From Arachis hypogaea (lineage: Eukaryota > Streptophyta > Magnoliopsida > Fabales > Fabaceae), in contig NC_092052.1 of the NCBI RefSeq assembly GCF_003086295.3, forward strand, positions 73,897,559-73,961,558: DNA of 64,000 nt, read 5' to 3'. Positions 1-10,848 of this stretch are shown here, piece after piece (the first letter of the stretch is position 1; every line of letters starts with the position of its first letter). The notes beneath the pieces were generated by a model. The model worked only from the letters and a program-made list of their open reading frames with translations, was not told the DNA's origin and did not search any database. The position numbers were made by a program, and so were the translations under genes.

Positions 1-1206
1 GAGGATTCATGAAGGAATGAAGATTGGTAATTTTTCAAGTTGTGTGTACGCATCTCTTTCAATTTGTGCATACGCATGGGTCATGCATACGCATGACTCG
101 CAGTGCATGACTCACTTAAATTGGCACGTGACTTGTAATTTCTGGCCATTTTGGGCTCATTCCAACTCATTTCTGAAGCATTTGAAGCAAGAATTCAAGG
201 GGATCAATTAAAGAATATAGTAGTAGTGTAGTATGATGTTTTAGGCTAAATTTTAGAGAGAGAAGCTCCAACTTCTCTCTAGAATTCTAGGTTTCTTAGT
301 TTAATTTCTTTCTAGTTTTAGGTTTTGATCTTATTTTACCATAGTTTTCTTTATATTTTCTTGTTCTAGTATCTTAATTTGCCTAGTTTCTCTTGTTAAT
401 TTCTCTATTTTGCTACTTTTTAGTTTATGAACAATTGTTAAATTCTAATTTTTCTTTAATACAATTTGATGTTTTCATGTTTATTGATACTTGTTTGAGT
501 TGTTAGTATTTTTTTCTTGCATTGGTTAGTCATAGATTTGATTAATTCTAGCAATTTATGATATTTTTATAATATACCTTTCAAGTATTTGATGAAATAC
601 TTCTTTTGGTTTTAGAGTAGAATCTTGTATTATTGACTTGGAATTGAGGACTTAGGTGACCTTGAGTCATTGATGTCCAATATTAATTAGTGATTTAGGG
701 TTGTTAGTTGATTTTATTTCTATTAACGCTATCTCTTCACTAAGCCTAATTAGTAAGTTGGATAGGATTTGTGGATTAAGATCAATTATGCCTATTTGAC
801 TTTCTCCAATGTTTAAGGGTTGACTAAGTGGGATTAACTCTTTATAATTGCTATCTTTGTAGTTAATGACAAGTATAGTGATCCTTGACTCTCAACCCTT
901 ATCAAGATATTTTTAACATTTGAATTTTCTTTTCTTTGTTTTAACTGCTCTTAGTTTAATTTCTCTTACTGTTTAAATATTGCATTGCTTCTTTTAATTG
1001 CTTTTTGTTTAAATTTCTATTTATTGTTATCAAACTCCATTTTTCATAGCCAATGCTGGTACACTCAATTATAATTTTGTGGGAGAATGGCTCGGAATTT
1101 AAGACTTCCGGTTATTTGATTTGAATTGGGACATTCTTACTAAACTTTGATATTGTTAATCGCCAGTTTATGACTATACTTATAACGAATCTTGTGTTTT
1201 GAACTT
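1..1206 (+). repeat. LTR remnant, partner of the LTR at 50143-51622
   Basis: This stretch is collinear with about 50400-51580 on the same strand: the same AGAGAGAAGCTC leader-like block, the T-rich tract, and the late motif ACATTCTTACTAAACTTTGATA occur in both. It therefore looks like the 3' four fifths of an LTR whose start lies left of the window. Similarity stops near 1206, so the last 40 bp of the LTR and its primer site are missing. It contains the tACGCAT/ACGCATG low-complexity block at 45-110. The short reading frame at 17-211 lies inside the LTR and is not a credible gene. That this is the 5' LTR of the element ending at 51622 is an inference from order and orientation. Confidence 0.75.
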
Positions 1207-1733
1207 TATATTTTCTTACAATTGCTTGATTCTTACTTGAGTATTTTTATGCTCCTTTATTAATTGTTTATTTGTTTTAGCCTACAATTTTTTTTAAAGT
1301 ATCTCAAGCACACTAGAATTAGTGAAGTATATATTTCTTTTGTATAATTGTGACATAGCTTTCAAGTGCTAGTGCGTGAGTTCTAAGGCACACGCAAACT
1401 TAGAATTCATGCACTATTTTCCTTAATGACACAAACTAATCAACTCACTTCATTTTAGTGATTATTATCTCATTCCAATGATATATGCTTCTTTGTCTTT
1501 GAATTTACTTGTCTTACTATATTCTATTTTATATTTTTTAGGATGAGTCATCATAAGAAAAAAGAAAAGCAAAAAAAAAAACTGCCACGATGGATGGCGA
1601 AGGGAGAAACCTCTCCCTCAGCTGCAGCAGTCAGATGATCCACCAGTTGAAGGTGGCAATTCCTAAAGTCTTCACACCCCAAAATCATAGTAAGCGCATA
1701 GAGGACTGTGCGAAATTCAAGTGTGAGGGAGGC
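1207..1733 (+). mobile_element. 3' internal tail of an unidentified retroelement
   Basis: This is T-rich sequence followed by TTTTTTAGG-ATGAGTCATCAT at about 1534, a splice-acceptor-like start, and a short basic Lys-rich frame that soon breaks. The tail ends in a hairpin and a purine-rich tract directly abutting the LTR start at 1734, which makes it the 3' end of an internal region. I do not recognise the short frame. Confidence 0.45.
1695..1733 (+). promoter_or_regulatory. Hairpin plus polypurine tract before LTR
   Basis: CGCATAG-AGGA-CTGTGCG (1695-1712) forms a 7-bp stem with one G.U pair. Five bases later comes CAAGTGTGAGGGAGGC, ending one base before the LTR start TGAAAAACCCC. This has the same architecture as the modules at 8658, 61261 and 31955, with an unrelated stem sequence. 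Confidence 0.55.
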
Positions 1734-3235
1734 TGAAAAACCCCATTTTTAGGGTTTATCTTGTGCTTAATTTAGTAGATTTTATCCATTATTCTCACAC
1801 TTATTCATATAATTTGGATGTTTTACATTTTCCTTCCTAATTTTGTACTAAGATTGAAAACAAGCTTCTTTGGCCTTAAATTTGTTAATTTTAACCCCCT
1901 CTTATTACTATTCGATATCGTGATATGTTTGATGAGTGTTTTCAGGGTTTATAGGCAAGAATGGCTTAGAGGACGGAAAGAAAGTATGCAAAAGTGGAAG
2001 GAAAGCAAGAAAGTGATGTTTTCAGAAGCTGGCAGCGACGCGTACGCGTGGGCGATGCGTACGCATGAGTGGCGCAGAAGACGAGCGACGCGCACGCGTG
2101 GATGACGCGTACGCGTGACTAGGATTTTTGCCAAGCAACGCGTACGCATGGGCGACGCGTACGCCTGACAAAGCGTCATGTGCTGCAATTTGCAAAAAGC
2201 GCTGGGGGCGATTTCTGGGCTGTTTTTGGCCCAATTCCAAGCCCGAAAACACAGATTAGAGGCTGCAGAGTGGGGGAATCATGGACACACACCTCATTAT
2301 TCACACATTAGGTTTTAGATATAGTTTTTAGAGAGAGAGATGCTCTCTCCTCTCTCTCTAGGTTTTAGGGTTCTTAGTTTTATTCCTTTTCAAATTCTGA
2401 ATTCTATCTTATTTCAATTTAGTTTTTCTTCTACTTTTATTTGTTCTAACATTCTAGTTTATTTATTTCCCTTGATGATGACTTTATGTTGCCAATTTAG
2501 TTTATGAATTCTCATGTTAGATTTGATTTCCCTTTTAATGCAATTTGAGGTATTTCATGTTTATTGCTTCTTCCGTTAGTTGTTATCATTGATTTTGCAA
2601 TTGTTGGTTTTAGTATTTACATTCTCTTGTTTCTTTTCTATGATTTTATTTTGTGCCTTTCAAGTATTTGATAAAATACTTGGTTGGATTCTAAATTAGC
2701 TTTTTATGTTCTTAGCTTAGATTGAGTAATTAGAGACTCTTGAATTGTCAAAGTCTCTTGTTGGTTGGTGATTGAAACTTGCTAGTTGGCTTGAGCTTCA
2801 CTAACTCTAGTCTTTGATTAGGACTTGTGAATTCAAGTTGATTTTCTCACTTGACTTACCTTCAATTGTTAGAGGTTAACTAAGTGATAGTAAAAGGCAA
2901 TTACCATCACAAGTGACTATGATAATGAGGATAGGAATTCTAATTATCAATCCTTGCTAGGACTTTTCTTAATTATTAGTTTATTTTCTTGTCATTTTAC
3001 TTTCTTGTTCCTTATTTCAAAACCCAAAAAGATACAATCTCATAACCAATTATAAGTACACTTCCCTGCAATTCCTTGAGAGACGACCCGAGGTTTAATA
3101 CTTCGGTTTATTTTTATTGGGTTTGCTTTAGTGACAAACAAATTAAATTTGATTGAGGTTTAATTGTCGGTTTAGATCTATACTTGCAACGCAATTATTT
3201 TTGTGAAATCCTTTACCGACGATTTTTCCCCATCA
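1734..3235 (+). repeat. LTR, TGATAAACCCC family (1502 bp)
   Basis: The start TGAAAAACCCCATTTTTAGG matches the LTR starts at 60724 and 61298 (TGATAAACCCC), and the end CCCATCA is followed at once by a tRNA-Asp primer site. An ACGCGT-rich block occupies 2036-2170 and a GAGAGAGAGA tract lies at 2331-2363. A polypurine tract precedes this LTR and a primer site follows it, so it could be the 3' LTR of one copy and the 5' LTR of the next. Confidence 0.8.
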
Positions 3236-3240
3236 ATTTT

Positions 3241-3258
3241 TGGTGCCGTTGCCAGGGA
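3241..3258 (+). other. Primer-binding site, tRNA-Asp type
   Basis: TGGTGCCGTTGCCAGGGA differs at two positions from the complement of the plant tRNA-Asp 3' end (TGGCGCCGTTGCCGGGGA), and starts 6 bases after the LTR end. Confidence 0.8.
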
Positions 3259-3380
3259 ATTGCAAACGTGTGCCTTATTATTGGTTATTGTACATATTTG
3301 CCTTTTGCTTATTTGTTAGTTTTTGTTAGTTTTAGGACTGTGTTGCTTATTTTTATTAGTTTTTATTTTCTCTTGATACT

Positions 3381-4056
3381 ATGAATTCTCACCCCTTTGG
3401 CTATGATTTTGGTTACAATTATATTGTAGGAAGTGAAGATTACAATGAGAACATGCATCAAGGTTGGGACAATCAAAGATGGGAAGAGCCACAAGGATTT
3501 GATCAACCCTCTTGGCAACAACCTCCTCCAATGCACTATGAGCAACAACCATTCTATGATGCATACCAAGACAATGGTTATGGTGGACCTTTTTGTGACA
3601 ATCAACAACCCCACCATATCCCTATGAATCCCCTCCTCAATATAGCACTCAACCACCATACTCACAAGCCCCCCTTTCTACTGATCCTAACCCATACCCA
3701 CCATACCAACCACTTTATGAACCATATGAACCGTATATAGAACCACCCCAATTCCAACCCAATTACTCCCAAGAACCACCACCTCCAATGTATACAAATT
3801 TTCAACCACAAGAGAAATTTTCTTTTCCACCATAACCCTCCATAGGAGAATGTCAATATCCATCAATCCAAGAGCACTATGATCTTACTTATGATATCCA
3901 AGCGGAACAAGAGTCAAGGGATCGTCTCAAGAAAATACTGGATCAACTTCAAGCAACCATCCATCGAATAGAGCGAGTGGAAAGCCGAAAAGCACACTAA
4001 GCTCTCATGGCTAACATATCTCAACTTGAGAATAAAGGATTGAAGTATGTTGTGCA
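3381..4056 (+). pseudogene. Tyr/Pro/Gln-rich leader protein, first part, frameshifted
   Basis: The ATG at 3381 opens a frame rich in Tyr, Asn, Gln, Pro and Trp (MNSHPFGYDFGYNYIVG...), closely matching the protein starting at 63018. After about 75 residues the frame shifts near 3610. The alternative frame then continues with Pro/Tyr-rich repeats (PYPPYQP, PYEPY) and a likely coiled-coil stretch (QESRDRLKKILDQL) at about 3905-3960, with stops at 3834 and 3998. It occupies the gag position behind the primer site. I do not recognise a named domain; it may be a gag-like or accessory protein of a non-autonomous Athila-type family. The next segment of the gene is inverted. Confidence 0.6.
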
Positions 4057-4985
4057 ACAAGTGGAAAAGATAGAGAGTGTTGAACCGCCATACTCTTGAA
4101 GTATCAACCTTGATGAGCATTGATTTGCAACTCCAACCACTAAAGATCCTTCTCTTACGCTTAATGCCACAAAGCCTCCTAAGTTGGCCATTCGTTTCAA
4201 GAATACCATATTCAAGTGGGATAGTAAAGCGAATAGAGATAAGTCTTACCCACTCAAATGAAGGAGTAGATGGCCACCTAGGTAGAGAATTCTCCAACGA
4301 CCTTGACAAAGCATACTTAACTCCTATCCAAGCTTTTCGAAAGACTTCCACTTCCACCTCATTCTCAAACTCACTTAGAGAAGATTCTTCATATTCAATG
4401 AGTTCATTTGCCGATGTGAATTCATCACTAGGAAGACTTGATTCATGATCATCATCACCAACGGAACTTGCTTCTTGATCTATCTTATCCAATTCTTCAT
4501 AGGGAATATGCCATGGAGGTTGTGCACTAGCCTCCTTGACAATAATTTCAATCTTCTTGGAGGAATACTCTACAACTCTAGATTCCCATGGAGGTTCTGC
4601 ATCTCCTAAGTCTTCAACCACTTCTTCCTCTTCAACTATTCCGGCTTCCTCCACTTGTTCCAATACAAAGTCACGTTCCTCATTGTCCACTGGATTTCCT
4701 AATCTCTCCTTCATGCTACGTTCTTCATTAGATTCTCCACATATAGCCATGGGAGTGCTTTGAGTGTTGACGTGCAGTGAAGCTAAATTATCTACTACCT
4801 CGGTCAAGGTAGCTATGAACTCTTGTGTCATCCTTTGCATCTCTCTTTGCTCTTGAAGAAGGACACTTAGAGTGTCATTCATTGGAGATTGGGGTAGATA
4901 TGAGGGTTCATTACTCGGGAGGTAAGGTCATCATGATAAGGGTATGGCGGTTCAACACTCTCTATCTTTTCCATTTGTTGATACT
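4057..4985 (-). pseudogene. Inverted middle segment of the leader protein gene
   Basis: The minus strand encodes an acidic protein (MNDTLSVLLQEQREMQRM..., then Glu-rich stretches such as VEEEEVVEDLGDAEPPW). The second copy of this gene encodes the same protein on the plus strand at about 63600-63960, in line with the Tyr/Pro-rich part. This copy is therefore flipped relative to its relative. Both ends of the flipped segment carry a nearly identical sequence of about 40 bp in inverted orientation (4057-4095 and 4938-4980, core GTTGAACCGCCATAC), which would promote inversion by recombination. Confidence 0.65.
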
Positions 4986-5250
4986 TCAAGAGCTAGATGC
5001 AAGGGTGGAACTAGTGAACATTTGGTTGGATCTAAGAGAAGAGTTTGGTATTGCATTGAGAATTCGGATTGCTTGCCACCCGGTTGGAACAATGATGATC
5101 CACTTAAAGACGGGTGTAGAAACAACATTTGGGATCCCGGCATACAAGAGGATCAACTTTGGGAGCTCAAAGCTTATGGAGAGCTTCATCAAGGCTTGGT
5201 GAACTCATTCGGAAATGTCGGAGCTTATTAGAAGTCCAAGCGTTGGTGGA
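4986..5250 (+). pseudogene. C-terminal part of the leader protein
   Basis: After the right inversion boundary the plus strand reads a Cys/Trp-containing tail (DCLPPGWNNDDPLKDGCRNN...QEDQLWELKAYGELHQG) that ends near 5231. It is separated from its upstream part by the inversion, so it cannot be expressed as one product. I recognise no domain; spaced Cys residues are visible but do not form a clear CCHC knuckle. Confidence 0.5.
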
Positions 5251-5507
5251 AGTTTCAAGATGAGTTCAAGCACAGGCCACCATGAGAAGGAGCTCACCAA
5301 ATATCCAACTTAAGGACTTTAACAAAAAGTGTTAGGTGGGAGACACCCCACCATAGTAAACTCTTCCAATTTTATTTCTTTTATTTATGTTGGTAATTAA
5401 TTGAATTTTTATTTTTAGTTAGAATTATTTAGTTTAAGTTGTGGTTTTACTGGTTTAATAATATTTGGATTTATTTTGGTAGTTTGTTAGTTTAAAAAAA
5501 AAGGGTG
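5251..5507 (+). other. Spacer with stem-loop GGTGGG-AGACAC-CCCACC
   Basis: A 6-bp stem with the loop AGACAC sits at 5335-5352, shortly after the end of coding sequence. It resembles in place and pattern the TTGGG-AGGCAA-CCCAA hairpin after gag-protease in the other family. T-rich sequence follows to 5507. Confidence 0.45.
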
Positions 5508-5870
5508 TGACGCGTACGCGTGACCCACGCGAACGCGTCGATGCGAATTTCACTCTCTAATAAAAAGTTACAAAGAGTTGGGACAAAACCGCGCGGGAGG
5601 GGTGCCAGGTACACAACCCACCCACGCGTGCGCGTCGTCGACGTGTACGCGTCATTTGCATTTCTGGCACTCCACGTGTGGGCGTGAACGACACGTATGC
5701 ATCGTATCAAAATCCCACCCCAATGCAAAGTTACAGAGAGTTGCACGAAAACGGCGCAGAAATTGTGTGTTTAGCACAATTTCGCCTGACGCGTACGCGA
5801 ACTCCACGCGTACCCGTCACCTTCATTTCTCTCTACCCATGCACACGCGTCAGTGACGCGTACGTGTGGG
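5508..5870 (+). repeat. ACGCGTACGCGT low-complexity block
   Basis: Repeated GACGCGTACGCGTGAC-like units are interspersed with sequence such as CCACGCGTNCGCGTC. The same motif is found inside LTRs at 2036-2170 and 55018-55200 and, in weaker ACGCAT form, at 45-110 and 50448-50500. CpG density here is far above that of the neighbourhood. No coding function is supported. Confidence 0.6.
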
Positions 5871-7284
5871 TTTGAATTCACTACCATCCCTTATGCGTGA
5901 ACCCTACCCACTCGCGTCGTTCACCCACACCGTCTCTTTCTCTTCTTCCTTTCTTCCCTCCATTGAAACTCAACCTACCCATAACCACCCTCTATCAACC
6001 ACCACCGGCTGCCCTAGTCTGGCAACCCCAAGCCACCGCCGACCACTCTTCTCCCTCTCTACCCCCTTCTTCTCTCTATCCCTCTTCTCTGTCCGTTCGC
6101 CCATTCTCTCCGTCTTCACCAAGCACCGCCGCGGCCACGCCCTTGCCGCTGTGAACCAGCCACCTCTGAGCTGACATTGCTCCACCTTCCCTTTCCAACC
6201 CCAATTCTGTCTACTTCTTCCCAGGTTCCAGTTCCATCTGTTTTAACTTCTGCTTCTGTTTTTAAATTTCCTTTGATTAATTTCCATGGTAGTGTTAGTT
6301 GATCAGGTGGCTGATTGATTAGGTTAGCTTAGTTGAATTAGGTGGTTAGGTAGTTAATTGATTTTATAGTGGATTTAGGTTTGTTTTGATTCATGCTGCT
6401 ATTGGAAGATTTTGCTATTTTGGTTCTTACTGATGTTAGTATTTGTTAATTTTCTATTTGAAAGTGATTTGTTTGTTGCTGGTAATGACTTGCCCTATGC
6501 TGATTTGGTTTATTGACGTTGCTGAGTCTTATCTGAAATTGCTGAGTTCTTATCTGAGTTGATTTGCTTTCTTGATACTAGATTCCTGATGCTGTATAGT
6601 GTTTATGTTGCTATGTTCTTGCTGAGATTTGTTATTTGATACGAGAAATTTCTGCACTGTGTTGCAGCAATGACAATTTTGTTGTTGCTTTACTCTTACT
6701 TTAATGATTGAATTTAAGTTGTCATTGCTGCTCTGTACTTGCTGTTGATACTGAATTCCTTCTTTGCTAAATCTGTGTCATCCCCTGCTGCTGTGTTCCT
6801 AATTATTGCTACTATTTTGACATGATGGCTTGTTTGCTTAGTTCATATGATATATTGGTTGTTGATTTTGTTTAAATTATTTTGAATTCATATGGGCTGA
6901 ATTTTACTGCTTGTTTTTATCCGGGAACGTCCAAATTACTGCCAGAATGCTGTTGAATTTTTCTAAAATCTTTATACTATTAATTTCCAATTGTGAACTA
7001 AATTTGGCACATTTTGACTTTATTCCTACTTGATTACTGCCAAATTCAATTCATGAATTGGTCGGCTAGCATTTTCACCTCTTCTTTGCTTCCCTTGACA
7101 AAATTCTGTGTCAAATAGAACCTTGATTAACCAAGTGATTTTGAACCTCTTTTCTGTTTTTAATTTTGTTTTAAGTTAGGTTAATACCCTTCTATTTCTG
7201 GCTTTCTGTCTGCTTGCTTATTTACCTATTTTTCTTTTCTCTGCTTTATTTAATATTTTATATCCTGTAATTTCTGTTTTCAGG
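5871..7284 (+). other. CT-rich leader and intron-like spacer upstream of ORF2
   Basis: 5880-6240 is C/T-rich and Pro/Ser-coding in several frames, like a plant 5' UTR. 6240-7284 is T-rich with no long frame, and ends in TTTCTGTTTTCAG directly before GATG of the next gene, a good 3' splice-site context. Candidate donors such as CAGGTTCC near 6222 exist, but none is decisive. I see no conserved protein here; the short Ser/Pro frames at 5866-6174 and 5897-6154 are composition effects. Confidence 0.4.
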
Positions 7285-8650
7285 ATGTCTGACAGAGGAA
7301 AAGGCAGAGCGAAGGTCACCTCCAATAAGAGGAAAAGGTCACAGGCACCCACTGAGCCAATGACCTTAGGCTTATCTGAGCGGAAACTTAATGAGAAGGA
7401 GAAGGCTGACCAAGCTATACCTTCTAACAACTTATATAAGTTTTCCAACCTATACTATGATCTCAGATTTGAGCACTTTTCTAAGCGGAACCTCATTGTG
7501 AAAAGGAGACTAGTTGTACCCTCCGATCTGAAACAGTATACTGAGCGTCGGATTGAGGAGAGGGGTTGGGTATTTTTGGACAGAGAGATAGTGCGAGTGA
7601 ACGAGTCTTGGGTCCAAAAATTCTATTGCAATTACTACCGAGCGACCCTTGATGCAATTCATCTCAGAGACAGACAGATTCTGGTTACAGAGCAGGCTAT
7701 TGAGGACATCCTTCACCTTCAGCCTATGATCAGTGATACGGATGCCTTCCATTAGGCTAAGGAGGATATTAAATGCATGATTTTTGATTGGGACGCAGTG
7801 CATCGTACGGTTGCCCTTCTTGATGCCCCTTGGGAGCAAGGATCCAAGAAAGAGACCCCGCGAAGCATTAAGTTCGACTATCTGACGAGAAGCCAAGTTG
7901 TGGCAGCAGATTCTATATACCTATGTCATGCCCAGTACTCATTCTACTGAAGTCCCGGCTGATATGATAGTTCTGATTTGGTGTGTCTTAGAGGGGAAGG
8001 AGCTGTACCTTCCACGACTCATCAGGAGATACATGTACCGGGCCAATATCAGAGGTAACCTACCATTCGCTTGTTTGGTCACACAGCTAGCTCACCGGGT
8101 TGAGGTACCCTGGGAGCAGGGCGATGGGGCACCAGCCGCTCACTGTAAGGAGAAGGTTATCCCTTGGGGTGACTGGTTTCGTGACCGTCCAGTAGCCTGG
8201 TGCAGAGACCGAGCAGCCATAGCAGCAGCTACTGAGCCGACTACTTCTTCAGCTGCAGCAGGACCATCTGCACCATCTCGAGCAGCACCTTCATCTACAT
8301 CACAACTGGTCTACCATCTTGTGTAGTGCCTCTTTGAGCGCATTGATCAGATGGAGCGCTGCAATCAGCGATACTATGAGCAGTCAGAGCATCGCAACAA
8401 GCGACGCTATGCACATCTAAAGCTGATTGTGACTTCGGGACGTACTGACATCCCCTCTGAGCCTGGCACACCTTTGGAGCACTCTGAGGAGGAGGAGGAT
8501 GAACAGGAGGAGGCGCAGCAAGAGGAGACTCAGCTTGAGCATCCTACAGAGCCACAGGCACCTGCACAACCACAGCCGACAGAGCCAGAGGCACATCCTT
8601 CGACAGGCGACGATAGAGATGCAGACGTTGACCTCGTTCACTCGACTTGA
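7285..8650 (+). pseudogene. ORF2, putative plant transposon protein type, broken
   Basis: The ATG at 7285 follows a splice-acceptor-like TTTTCAG. The start is basic (SDRGKGRAKVTSNKRKRS, possible nuclear signal). A conserved-looking domain follows: FSNLYYDLRFEHF, RRIEERGWVFLDREI, ESWVQKFYCNYYRA, then IWCVLEGKELYLPRLIRRYM. The tail is acidic and Gln/Glu/Pro-rich. Lesions are a TAG at 7753, a +1-type frameshift between about 7760 and 7900, and a TAG at 8324. From memory the domain is the one called putative plant transposon protein, found in Athila-like elements between pol and the 3' LTR; its biochemical role is unknown. A related intact version starts at 29732. Confidence 0.65.
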
Positions 8651-8657
8651 TTTGAGG

Positions 8658-8695
8658 AGCATCGAGGACGATGCTGTTATTTAAGTGTGGGGAGG
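8658..8695 (+). promoter_or_regulatory. Hairpin plus PPT-like motif after ORF2
   Basis: AGCATCG-AGGA-CGATGCT (8658-8675) is a perfect 7-bp stem with an AGGA loop, 8 bases after the ORF2 stop. TTAAGTGTGGGGAGG follows at 8681-8695. It has the same layout as the LTR-proximal module at 61261-61297, but no LTR follows here. Confidence 0.55.
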
Positions 8696-9315
8696 ACGCC
8701 ATCATCAGCGGAGTCTATATTTTGGTGAACCATTTCAGACTTTTGTTCTATTTTGCTTTATTTTGTTTTATTTTTTAGTACTTGCACATTTTTACTTTAT
8801 TGTACTTGTGTTTATTTTTACTTCATTGCATTTTGTACTTTGGCTTGTATATATATCTTAGATTCTTAGTTTGAATTGCACTTTTAGTTTATTAGTTGTG
8901 ATTTGGAAAAATATGGATTATTGAGCTTAGTTTACCCCTTTGCATATGAGAAATTGGTTTGATTGAAAATAGGAAGTGAACTAAAATTTTTTTAATAACT
9001 TTTCATAATCACAACATTTAATTTAGTATATATATATAATAATAAATGTTGGTCAATTTGTTGAAAATTTCAAGAAATTCATTTTTCTAAGAACAGGCAT
9101 TTAAGATTCATATTGATTTGAGTTAAAACTTTTTGAAACTTGCATGATATATATGTATGGTTTGGAATATGGTTTTTGAGCTAAGAACACACAATCCATG
9201 AGTTTTTGAGCTTAATTGCATGGTTACATTATTTAACCATGATTTTTATTCTTGTGTGTTTTCTTCTCTATGATTGCAATCTTTGGTTTGTTCCATTCTA
9301 TATGTCCATTATTTA
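8696..9315 (+). other. Athila-type 3' untranslated region
   Basis: AT-rich sequence without a credible frame. The part from 9199 (TGAGTTTTTGAGCTTAATTGC...) is shared with 10622-10738 and, more divergently, with 12785-12900, marking it as the 3' internal region of an Athila-like element. Confidence 0.55.
9199..9315 (+). repeat. 117-bp direct repeat, left copy
   Basis: It matches 10622-10738 over its full 117 bp with three differences by eye. The two copies flank the chromovirus gag-protease fragment. Confidence 0.8.
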
Positions 9316-9390
9316 ACCATGATTTTATGCATATTTAGGGCATTACTTAGTGCATATTTAATGCATATTTATGCATATTTATGCATATAT

Positions 9391-10621
9391 TTATGCATAG
9401 TACACCGACTTTGCAGAACAGTCGAGTAAAACATGATTCTTAGATAACCAGTCCAAACCCAAGATAAGATCAAGACCGGTCATCGACAAACAGATTAAAT
9501 CATGAATAAAATCACGTTGTTGGACCCTAAATGAAATTTGCGGGCATCCTAGCCTAGTTATCATGGCTTTATGGGTGGCATTATACATCTTTAGGTCATA
9601 ACCTAAGACTACAATCTTCAATCCTAACTCACTAGCTATTTCAAATGCAATGAATGAATGCGTGGCTCTCGAATCAAATAAAGCATTTAAAATTTGACTA
9701 GCCATTTCACAGTTACCTCGATAAGTGTCTCGAATCCCTCGGCACCAACAGCCGAGGTGGTGAACACCTGACCAGACTAATGTGCTTTCCCTGCACCTTG
9801 CTTCTGCTTCTCCGGACAGTTTGCGGCTTTATACCCCGCTTTACCACAAGAATAGCACAACTCCCATCCGGCCTTGCATGGGGCTCCTGGATGGTGACTT
9901 CCGCACCTAGCACAAGCTTGCTCATTCTAAGGTTGCTTCCCAAACCTTTTCCATTGTGAGTTGTTGTTGTTGGGCCTCCTGAAAGAGCCTCCCCCGCTTG
10001 AAAGGCAGACCTCTAGGAGCAAAGCTCTTCCCTTGGTTCTGTGGAAATGGTCCCCTATGGCTTCCTATCTCCGCAGACGCCTTCTTCACACACTCTTCAG
10101 CAACCCTGCTCTTGTTTACCAACTCTGAAAAAGTTCAGATCTCTATTGATCCCAATGCACTAAAGATATCGCTCCGGAGTCTTCCTTCATACTTAATGCA
10201 CTTCCATTCCTCAAAGTCTCCTGGGGGCCCCTGACACATACGGGAAAACCTGAACAGCTCCTCAAACTTGTTAGTATACTTAAATACGGACATAGCACCC
10301 TGCTTCAACTGCAGTAACTCCAGTTCCTTGGCCGTCCTAGCAGAATTCGGAAAGTACTTCTTATAGAACTCATCCTCGAAGGCATCCCAAGTGATAGAGT
10401 CATCACCCTGCTACAGGAGACGTCGGACTCCTTGCCACCAATGTGATGCTTCCCCAGTGAGCAGATAGGTAGCAAACTCAACACACTGCCCTTCAGGTAC
10501 CATCTGCGCTTGCAATGCTCACTCCATAGCCTGAAACCAGGTATCGGCTTCAGTCGGACTAGTGGTTCCCTTGAACTTAGGTGGATTAACCTTCAAGAAA
10601 GTTGCCAGTGTCATCGGGCCC
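9391..10621 (-). pseudogene. Chromovirus-like gag-protease fragment
   Basis: Reading from 10621 down, the minus strand gives a Retrotrans_gag-type capsid region (FLKVNPPKFKGTTSPTEAD, then ASHWWQGV, FEDEFYKKYFP, FRFSRMCQG). A zinc knuckle at about 9825-9870 has CX2CX4YX4C, with Tyr in place of the usual His. A retropepsin follows (LFDSRATHSFIA...LILGLDWL). The usual DSG of the active site reads DSR. There are stops at about 10520, 10411 and 9780 and a frameshift near 9715. No LTR, RT or integrase adjoins it, so this is an isolated, inactive piece. Gag packages the RNA and the protease cleaves the polyprotein in intact relatives. Confidence 0.8.
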
Positions 10622-10738
10622 TGAGTTTTTGAGCTTAATGGCATGGTTACATTATTTAACCATGATTTTTATTCTTCTGTGTTTTCTTCTCTATGATTGC
10701 AATCTTTGGTTTGTTCAATTCTATATGTCCATTATTTA
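10622..10738 (+). repeat. 117-bp direct repeat, right copy
   Basis: This is the right-hand copy of 9199-9315, directly abutting the inner end of the gag-protease fragment. AT-rich Athila-type 3' sequence continues to 10848. Confidence 0.8.
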
Positions 10739-10848
10739 GTGCATATTTATGCATATATGTGATTGAGGCCATCATTTGATTATAGCTCACTTATCCCAAA
10801 TAGCCTACCATTTCATTACCTTTGTTTGCCACTTTGAACCTTTCAACC

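Noticed and set aside
3363..3665. Minus-strand 100-codon frame over the leader gene
   Set aside because: It is the antisense of the Tyr/Pro-rich protein, which has a homolog on the coding strand at 63018.
5866..6174. Ser/Pro-rich host exon
   Set aside because: Two overlapping frames are equally Pro/Ser-rich because of C/T composition; no domain, and the region lies inside an element.
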